Assembly (NCBI GenBank): GCA_035293245.1 | Contig: DATDOO010000222.1 | Location: 1 to 11,999 of the forward strand | Reading direction: 5' to 3' | DNA from: DATDOO01 sp035293245 | Lineage (GTDB): Bacteria > Pseudomonadota > Gammaproteobacteria > Methylococcales > Methylococcaceae | Length of the DNA: 11,999 nt | In this document: piece after piece, positions 5,793-11,999 of the stretch | Numbering within the stretch: the stretch's first letter is position 1 | Layout: each line of letters begins with the position of its first letter | The notes under the pieces: model-generated | Seen by the model: the letters and a program-made list of their open reading frames with translations, nothing else | Told to the model about the DNA's origin: nothing | Databases searched by the model: none | Position numbers and translations under genes: made by a program

Positions 5793-8700
5793 GCAGGAAT
5801 GCATCGAACTCCTCGGCCGTCACCGGCCGGGAAAACAGGTAACCTTGTCCGTAGTCGCAGCCGGCCGCGAGCAGCAGATTGCACTGCTCTTGCGTTTCCA
5901 CCCCTTCCGCAATCACCTGGATGCCGAGTTTGTGCGCCATGACGATGATGGCTTCGCACAGCGCCAGGTCGCTGGAAGCGGGCGCCAGGTTGCGCACGAA
6001 GGACTGGTCGATTTTGATGTAGTCGATGTCGAACTTCTTCAAGTAAGACAGGGCGGAATAGCCGGTGCCGAAGTCGTCCAGCGAAACCTGGATGCCGGCA
6101 TCGCGAAAGGCGAGCAGTTGGTCGGTCACGGCGCTGCCGGCGTCCAGCAACAGCCCCTCGGTGATTTCTACCACCATGCTTTGTCCGGGTAGGCCAAGCT
6201 GGCGCAAATAATCGAACCAGGCGGCGTGGTTGTCGTGTTCGCTGCGAAATTGCACCGGCGATTTGTTGATACCGATCTGGAATTCCCCATGGTGTGAGGC
6301 ACGCCAGTGGGCTGCCTGGCATGCCGCTTCGCGGAACACCCAGTCGCCGATCTCGACGATGAGTCCGGTGTCCTCGGCAAGGGGGATGAATTCCGTGGGG
6401 CTGATCGGGCCGCGTGCCGGATGCTGCCAGCGCAGCAGCGCTTCCGCTTTGTGGATGACGCCGGTCGCCAGTTCCACGATAGGCTGGTAAGCCAGCCAGA
6501 ACTGCCGGCCGGCCAGGGCGCCGTGCAAGTCGTTGGCCAGCCGCATGCGGGCCTGGGCGATTTCCTGCATGGAGGGGGTGAAATAGTGATAGCGGTTGCG
6601 GCCCTGATCTTTGGCGGCGTACATGGCTTGGTCGGCGTTCTTGATCAGGACATCGCCGCTGGCGGCATCCGCCGGGTACAGCGTGATGCCGATGCTGGCC
6701 GATACATAGGCCGATTCACTCCCCAAGGAAAAAGGCTCGGCCAGTTGCCGCAGGATTTCCTGGGCGACGCGTTCCACACTGCCCGTGTCCTCCAGTTCGT
6801 TCAGGATGACGGTGAATTCGTCCCCGCCCAGCCGCGCCACGGCATCGGTTTCGCGCACGCAGCCCTGCAGGCGCTGCGCCGCCGTTTTGAGCAAAAGATC
6901 GCCCATGTCGTGGCCGAGGGTATCGTTGATTTCCTTGAAACGGTCCAGGTCGAGGAACAGCAGCGCCAAAGGCAGGGTCGTGCGATGGGCTTTCTTGATC
7001 TCCTGCTCCAGCCGGTCGTGGAACATGCGGCGGTTGGGCAGGCCGGTCAGCGGATCGAAGTTGGCTTGCTGCCAGATCAATTCCTCCGTGATTTTTTTCT
7101 GGGTAATGTCGGAGAACAGGGCGATGCGCCGGTGGGGCGAGCCGTCGTCGTGGTAAATGGTGTTGATGGTGAGCCATTCGGGATAGATTTCGCCGTTCTT
7201 GCGCCGGTTCCAGATTTCCCCCTGCCACTGGCCGGTGGTCGTGAGGCTGTGCCACATGGCCTGGTAGAACGCCTCGTCGTGACGGCCGGATTTGAGAATC
7301 CGGGGATTCCTGCCGATGACTTCTTCCCGCGTGTAGCCGGTGAGTTGGGTAAACGCCGGGTTGACGGCGATGATGCTGCCGTCGGCGTCGGCGATCGTCA
7401 TTGCCTCGCTGCTGGTCTGGTACACCATCGAGGCCAGCCGCAATTCCGCATCGGTGCGGCTGCGTTCGATGGCAATCCCGGCCAGGTTCGCCGCCTGGAC
7501 GATCAGCCGGAGGTCGTCTTCGCTGGGGGTTCCGGCTTCGTGGCGGGATATGGAAAAAGTGCCGATGACCTCGCCGGAGGCGCCCTGGATGGGTTCCGCA
7601 TAAACCGCCGGCAGGCTCGGCGCCGAACCGGCGGGCGGGTGCGTGCCCTCGTCGTCCGGTAACTCGATCCGGCACAGCAGCGACGGATTGCGCTGCTCCA
7701 CGTCGCGGATGACGCCCTGCAGAATTTCCGCCAGCGGCGCGCCCTTGGCCAGCAGTTCCAGGATATAGCCGCGCATGGACTCGTGTTGCGCGGTGCGTTC
7801 CAGTTCGTCGATCAACAAGAGATCCTTCTCGCGATTCCTGGCCAGCGCGTCCGCCACCCGCTGTTCCAGCGTCTCGTTGAGGGCGCGCAGGGCTTCCTCG
7901 GCCTGGCGGGTGTCCTGCAGCAAGCGGGCGTTTTCCAGCGAGATCGCCGCCTGCGCGGTGAGCAGCTCCGTCATGCCGCTCTTTTCCGGCGTGAACACGC
8001 CGTCCGCCAGGCGGTTTTCCAGGTATAGCACGCCGGTCAACTGGCCCTGCTTGAGGATCGGCAGGCACAGCACCGAGCGCAAACGCAGCTCCCGCACCTG
8101 TGGAGCCGCCGTGAACGGCCCTTCGGCGCCGGCATTGCGCAGGAGCACTTTTTCCTGGGTGTGAAACACGTAGTTGACGATGGCGTGGCAAACGCCGGCC
8201 ACCCGCGTCAGCGTCCGGCGCTCGGTCTTCACGGTGGGGCCGGCGTCGGCGGGATTTTTCGCCGAAGACCCGTGAGTCCCGTTGCGCTGGCCGGCCACAT
8301 GGCTTTCGGCCAGCACCGCCGGTTCGCCGCCGTCCTTGACCAGCAGGTAGCCGTGCTGCGCGCCGGAACACTCCAGCACCACCTTCATGATCTTGTGCAG
8401 CAGTTGTTCCAGTTCGATTTCGGCGGAAATCGCCAGGGCCGACTTCATCAGGTAGCTGAGGTCGAGATCGGGGAGGGTCGCGGGAACCGGTATTTCGCAA
8501 ACCAATTCCGCTTCGCGGACCGCGGCCTCGCGGAAGGACTTGGTGTGCCGCTCCAGCAACAGCCGCTCCTTGCGCTCCGCGCCGCACAATTGGTAAAGGC
8601 GCCGGGCGGCGCCGAAATCGAATGAGGATATTCCCGGCTGCGTCTCCATCCGCAACTCGCCCAGGCACTGGTAGATATGCCCTTCCAGCAGGATATAGCT

Positions 8701-11700
8701 GCGCTCGCCGGCGGCTTCGACGGCATCCTGATAAAGGTTGCGCGCCTTGCGCTTTTCGTTGTGCGCCCGCGCCCACTCGGCCTTGACGAAGGCCAGATAG
8801 GGCTGGAGCAAGGGGCCCAGTCCGCTCCAGGTCTTCACCTTGTGCAGCAGGGGCTCGAGTTCGTGCAGTGCGGCGGCGGCCAGCGGCAGGCCGTGGCGCC
8901 GTTCCTCCAGGCGCAGGGTGTTGAGGATGCGGAATACGTACCACTGCCGCTTCAGCACATTGTCGGTGAGGCCGGTGAGGTACTGGTTCACCCGTTGCAG
9001 GCAGGCGTCGGCCTGCTCGTATTCGCCCAGGTAGTAATGGGCCACGCCCAGCAGCACGAAGTGGCTGCCGGCCGAGGCGACGTGGTTGTCGCCGGCCCAT
9101 TGCGCCAGTTTGTCGTCCATGGCCACCGGCGTGTAATCGGCCTTCATGGGCGCGACCCAGCCGGCCAGCACGGCTTCCGCCAGTCCCACGGAAAAGGCGA
9201 GGCCGTTCTTGCGGGAGAAATTCAGGCACTCCCGGGCGTATTCCTCCACCAACGCGAGGCTCTTCCCCTGCACCGCTAAATTCCACATCAGGGGCCCGTA
9301 ACACAGGCCGGCGTTGTACAAGTCGCCGCAATTCCGGCCGCTCTGGATGCCCTTGAGGCAATAGTCGACGATTTCGGCCGGATGGCTGCGGCTGTGCATG
9401 TTGCACCAGACGATGCCGTTGATGCCGCGCGTGGCGCCAAAGGTGTCGGGATGCTTGGCGCACAGGTCGTGGGCCAGGTCCTGGTAGCGGAAAGCCGGGT
9501 CGAACTTCTCCTGTTCGCCCAGGTTGAGCCCCATGATGGAAAAGGAATAAATCACCGATTCGTCCATGCCGCCCGCCAGGCAATGCTGGGTGGACTGCGC
9601 GGCGGACAGGTAGAGCTGCGGCACCAGGCCGGACATGTACAGGTCGGGAATCAGTTCGCTGTAAAAGGCCAGTTCGATCTTGCTGCGGCGCTCCCGGGTG
9701 AACGGCATGTGCAGGATGGCGTGCCACACGTCGCCCTGCGCCGCGATGCCGTCCATCAGCGTTTCCATGCGCTGCTCGGCTTCGACGCCGTCTTGCGGGA
9801 TGGATTTGCCGAAATAGGCCAGGCCGCGGTTGGCGGTCTCGATGGCCTTGATGAAGTTGCCGATGGAGGACAGCGATGTGGTCTGCTCGGCCAGGGCTTC
9901 GGCCTTGTCCAGGTCGCTTTCCGCGTGCTCGATGAGTTGGTTGAGCAGGGTTTCCGAGGCTTCGTAGCGGCCGCACATCAGTTCGGTCTTGGCCAGTTTC
10001 TGGAAGATGCGGTAAGTGGTGGCGTAGTCCTGTCGCCAGCAATCGGCCGGCAACAGCGCGTGCGCGGTGCGGAAGAATTCGTTGGCGGCGTCGGTCGCCA
10101 AGGCGGCCAGCGCCTTGTTGCCGGCTTGGTGGTTGATGCGCGCCAGTTGCCACGTTGTCGCGGCATCCGGCGTCTCGGGCCTTCCCCGATTCAGGTGGGC
10201 GGCGATGGTGAACAGGTTGTCGCGCTTTTCGTGATCTTCCCCGGCCGGAATCTCGTCGAACAGCCGGTTGCCGATGCGCCAGTGGATGGACTGGCGCATC
10301 GGCGCCGGAATGGCGCGCAGCACCGCCTCCTGCACCCGGTCGTGGACGAACTGGAGGTCGGTTTTGTTCTCCAGAAGCAGACCCAGGCTCAGCACCGGTT
10401 TCAGGATCTCGAACAGTTCCGGCAGATCGAGGTCCAGGACCAAGGCCACGTCCTGGGCGGTGAAGCGATTGCCCATGCACGCGCAATGCTGCAGAACGTC
10501 CAGGGTGTCCTCGGGCAGCTTGCCCACCTTGGCGCTGAACAGCTCCACCACCGTCGCCGGCATGTGCGAATCGCGGATTTTGGCGATGTCCCAGCGCCAC
10601 TGGTGCTTCTCGTCCCGAAACAGCAGGTTTTCGTTGTACAGATAGGCCAGGCTCTCGCTGACGAACAGCGGGTTGCCCTCGGTCAGCTCGGCGACGAAAT
10701 GGGCCAGGGAGCCGGTCTCGTCCAGGGAGGCGTCGAGGATGTAGGCCACCATTTCGTGGCAGTGCTGCGGGTCCAGGGCGCCGATGCGGATTTCCCGCAG
10801 CGGCGTTTCCTCGTCCTTGCCGGCGTGTTTGTCCTTGATGGCGCGCCGCAGCCGGCTGAGCGGGTGGCTGGCGTCCACTTCGTTGTGGCGGTAAGCCCCC
10901 AGCAAGTACAGATGGGGATAGTCGCCGCAGTTGGCGAACACGTACTGCAGAAAGTCGAAGGTGGCGACGTCGCACCATTGCAGGTCGTCGATGAACAGGA
11001 TGAGCGGGTTCTCCTCGCTGGCCAGGCTGGCGAGAAAGCGGCCGAACAGGTGGTTGAAGCGGTAGCGCGCTTCCACCGGCGGCAGCTCCGGCACCTCCGG
11101 CTGCGGGCCGATGATGAATTCCAGTTCCGGCACCACGTCGCTCAGCACGCGGCCGTTGCCGCCGACCGCATTGACGATTTTGCCCCGCCACTCCGCCAAC
11201 CGCACGTCGCTCTCGGTGAGGAAGGTGCGCATCAGGTTGCGCAACGCCTGCAGCAGCGAGCTGTACGGGATGTTCTTCTGGTACTGGTCGAACTTGCCGG
11301 AGGTGAAATAGCCGCGGTGCTTGACCAGGGGCTTCTGCAATTCCTGGATGAGGCGCGTCTTGCCGATGCCCGACAGGCCGGAAATGAGCAGCGAGCGGAA
11401 AGCGCCCCGGGTGACCTGGTCGTATTCGCCGAGGATGGTGCGCGCTTCCTGGGCGCGCCCGACCATTTTCGAGATGAAAACCACCCGCCGCGTGCGGTCG
11501 TGCCGGCCGGTGGGGAAGGGCGCAACGTCGTCCGTGGCGGCGTATTCGTCGCGGCAGCGGATCAGGTCGGCGAGCAGGCCGTTGCCGCTCTGGTAGCGTT
11601 TCTCAGGCTCCTTGAGGATCAGCCTGGCGACGATGGCGCCGAGCTGCCGGGGCACGGCGGGATTGACGGCATGCAGCTCCGGCGCCTCTCCGGCCAGGTG

Positions 11701-11999
11701 CAGATGGATCAGTTCCAAGGGGTCGCCGGAGAAGAACGGCGGCCGGCCGGCCAGCAGTTCGTACAGCACGATGCCCAGCGAATACAGGTCGGTGGAAAAA
11801 TCCACCCGGTGGTTGATGCGGCCGGTCTGCTCCGGCGAGGTGTAGGCCAGGGTGTCGCGCACGAAGCTGGCGTCGTAGATGAAATGGCTGACGTCGCGGA
11901 TGTCCAGCGGCGTGATGAAATCCGTCAGGCGCAGGCTCAGCGTGCCCGACTGCACCAGGATGTTGTGCGGCTTGACGCCGCCGTGGACGATGCCGGCCT
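5767..11999 (-). CDS. Giant sensor: kinase-like / AAA ATPase / GAF / PAS / GGDEF-EAL protein (5' end outside window)
   Basis: One uninterrupted minus-strand frame of 2076 visible codons; it runs off the window edge, so the true start is unseen. Numbering is from the first whole codon (11997). Residues 1-145 are the C-lobe of a Ser/Thr kinase-like domain (VHGGVKPHN, TDF, TSPEQTG), but the HRD Asp is Gly. Residues about 178-480 are a STAND/AAA-like ATPase with Walker A GLSGIGKT (207-214) and Walker B LILFIDDLQW (332-341). About 480-1170 is a long helical, TPR-like scaffold. About 1184-1360 is a GAF domain, then a coiled coil, then a shortened GAF-like segment (1407-1514) and PAS (1516-1629). 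GGDEF follows, with an intact motif at 1724-1728 and an RETD inhibitory-site motif at 1715-1718. The EAL domain keeps E1852, N1911, E1947, DD1974-1975, K1995, E2031 and Q2051. Both c-di-GMP synthesis and hydrolysis are therefore possible. No membrane segment is seen, so it is probably cytosolic. Kinase-AAA-GAF proteins usually end in a histidine kinase; here the output is c-di-GMP turnover. The ligand is unknown. Confidence 0.93.
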   Translation of the reverse strand, partial: AGIVHGGVKPHNILVQSGTLSLRLTDFITPLDIRDVSHFIYDASFVRDTLAYTSPEQTGRINHRVDFSTDLYSLGIVLYELLAGRPPFFSGDPLELIHLHLAGEAPELHAVNPAVPRQLGAIVARLILKEPEKRYQSGNGLLADLIRCRDEYAATDDVAPFPTGRHDRTRRVVFISKMVGRAQEARTILGEYDQVTRGAFRSLLISGLSGIGKTRLIQELQKPLVKHRGYFTSGKFDQYQKNIPYSSLLQALRNLMRTFLTESDVRLAEWRGKIVNAVGGNGRVLSDVVPELEFIIGPQPEVPELPPVEARYRFNHLFGRFLASLASEENPLILFIDDLQWCDVATFDFLQYVFANCGDYPHLYLLGAYRHNEVDASHPLSRLRRAIKDKHAGKDEETPLREIRIGALDPQHCHEMVAYILDASLDETGSLAHFVAELTEGNPLFVSESLAYLYNENLLFRDEKHQWRWDIAKIRDSHMPATVVELFSAKVGKLPEDTLDVLQHCACMGNRFTAQDVALVLDLDLPELFEILKPVLSLGLLLENKTDLQFVHDRVQEAVLRAIPAPMRQSIHWRIGNRLFDEIPAGEDHEKRDNLFTIAAHLNRGRPETPDAATTWQLARINHQAGNKALAALATDAANEFFRTAHALLPADCWRQDYATTYRIFQKLAKTELMCGRYEASETLLNQLIEHAESDLDKAEALAEQTTSLSSIGNFIKAIETANRGLAYFGKSIPQDGVEAEQRMETLMDGIAAQGDVWHAILHMPFTRERRSKIELAFYSELIPDLYMSGLVPQLYLSAAQSTQHCLAGGMDESVIYSFSIMGLNLGEQEKFDPAFRYQDLAHDLCAKHPDTFGATRGINGIVWCNMHSRSHPAEIVDYCLKGIQSGRNCGDLYNAGLCYGPLMWNLAVQGKSLALVEEYARECLNFSRKNGLAFSVGLAEAVLAGWVAPMKADYTPVAMDDKLAQWAGDNHVASAGSHFVLLGVAHYYLGEYEQADACLQRVNQYLTGLTDNVLKRQWYVFRILNTLRLEERRHGLPLAAAALHELEPLLHKVKTWSGLGPLLQPYLAFVKAEWARAHNEKRKARNLYQDAVEAAGERSYILLEGHIYQCLGELRMETQPGISSFDFGAARRLYQLCGAERKERLLLERHTKSFREAAVREAELVCEIPVPATLPDLDLSYLMKSALAISAEIELEQLLHKIMKVVLECSGAQHGYLLVKDGGEPAVLAESHVAGQRNGTHGSSAKNPADAGPTVKTERRTLTRVAGVCHAIVNYVFHTQEKVLLRNAGAEGPFTAAPQVRELRLRSVLCLPILKQGQLTGVLYLENRLADGVFTPEKSGMTELLTAQAAISLENARLLQDTRQAEEALRALNETLEQRVADALARNREKDLLLIDELERTAQHESMRGYILELLAKGAPLAEILQGVIRDVEQRNPSLLCRIELPDDEGTHPPAGSAPSLPAVYAEPIQGASGEVIGTFSISRHEAGTPSEDDLRLIVQAANLAGIAIERSRTDAELRLASMVYQTSSEAMTIADADGSIIAVNPAFTQLTGYTREEVIGRNPRILKSGRHDEAFYQAMWHSLTTTGQWQGEIWNRRKNGEIYPEWLTINTIYHDDGSPHRRIALFSDITQKKITEELIWQQANFDPLTGLPNRRMFHDRLEQEIKKAHRTTLPLALLFLDLDRFKEINDTLGHDMGDLLLKTAAQRLQGCVRETDAVARLGGDEFTVILNELEDTGSVERVAQEILRQLAEPFSLGSESAYVSASIGITLYPADAASGDVLIKNADQAMYAAKDQGRNRYHYFTPSMQEIAQARMRLANDLHGALAGRQFWLAYQPIVELATGVIHKAEALLRWQHPARGPISPTEFIPLAEDTGLIVEIGDWVFREAACQAAHWRASHHGEFQIGINKSPVQFRSEHDNHAAWFDYLRQLGLPGQSMVVEITEGLLLDAGSAVTDQLLAFRDAGIQVSLDDFGTGYSALSYLKKFDIDYIKIDQSFVRNLAPASSDLALCEAIIVMAHKLGIQVIAEGVETQEQCNLLLAAGCDYGQGYLFSRPVTAEEFDAFLLRTSALPD

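Noticed and set aside
5019..5804. A 261-codon minus-strand open frame opposite icd
   Set aside because: Antisense shadow of icd. No domain recognised.
4781..5842. A 353-codon plus-strand open frame inside icd
   Set aside because: Arg/Pro/His-rich +1 shadow of a clearly conserved enzyme gene.
6307..7662. A 451-codon plus-strand open frame antisense to the sensor gene
   Set aside because: No recognisable domain. It mirrors conserved GGDEF/PAS coding on the other strand, a typical GC-rich antisense frame.
6716..11191. A 1491-codon minus-strand open frame
   Set aside because: It is the neighbouring frame of the giant sensor gene, its translation is almost only Arg, Gly, Pro and Ala, and it has no domains: a high-GC shadow.

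Overview
The window looks like chromosomal DNA of a GC-rich proteobacterium. A gammaproteobacterium is my best guess, from the giant c-di-GMP sensor protein and a eukaryote-like NADP-isocitrate dehydrogenase. This is inference, because no rRNA or taxonomically decisive gene is present. A decaying accessory island sits between a tRNA gene and housekeeping or signalling genes.

Layout. (1) 66-141 is a complete tRNA-Thr(UGU) with encoded CCA, followed by a strong rho-independent terminator (149-185) and an 8-bp direct repeat (186-204). (2) 205-469 holds no gene I can support. (3) 470-4132 is a three-gene operon with ATGA overlaps between genes. It has the architecture of an ABC-three-component (ABC-3C) predicted conflict/defence system: a protein with a nuclease-like N-terminus and a long C-terminal module, a small 'middle component', and a DUF3732-type SMC/RecN-like ABC ATPase. 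The first gene is broken by an exact 16-bp tandem duplication (980-1011). The third is broken by a 1-nt frame change near 3017-3030, beside an A run. Only the middle component is intact. (4) 4283-4510 is a DUF433 (VapB-like antitoxin) pseudogene with an in-frame TAA and no toxin partner, followed by a terminator (4520-4546). (5) 4566-5792 is an intact icd. (6) 5767-11999 (minus strand, 5' end outside the window) is one enormous open frame. It encodes a protein-kinase-like domain, an AAA/STAND-type ATPase, a long helical repeat region, GAF, a shortened GAF, PAS, GGDEF and EAL. It converges on icd and overlaps it tail to tail by 26 bp.

How it fits together. tRNA genes are frequent integration sites, and the stretch from the tRNA to the terminator before icd carries only conflict-type genes, three of its four coding genes being disrupted. 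The flanking icd and giant sensor gene are open over more than 7 kb, so generalised sequencing error is not the obvious explanation. The picture is a tRNA-adjacent defence locus that has been, or is being, switched off by small mutations. One of these, the perfect 16-bp duplication, could in principle revert precisely. No integrase and no second copy of the tRNA 3' end are visible, so island boundaries remain inferred.
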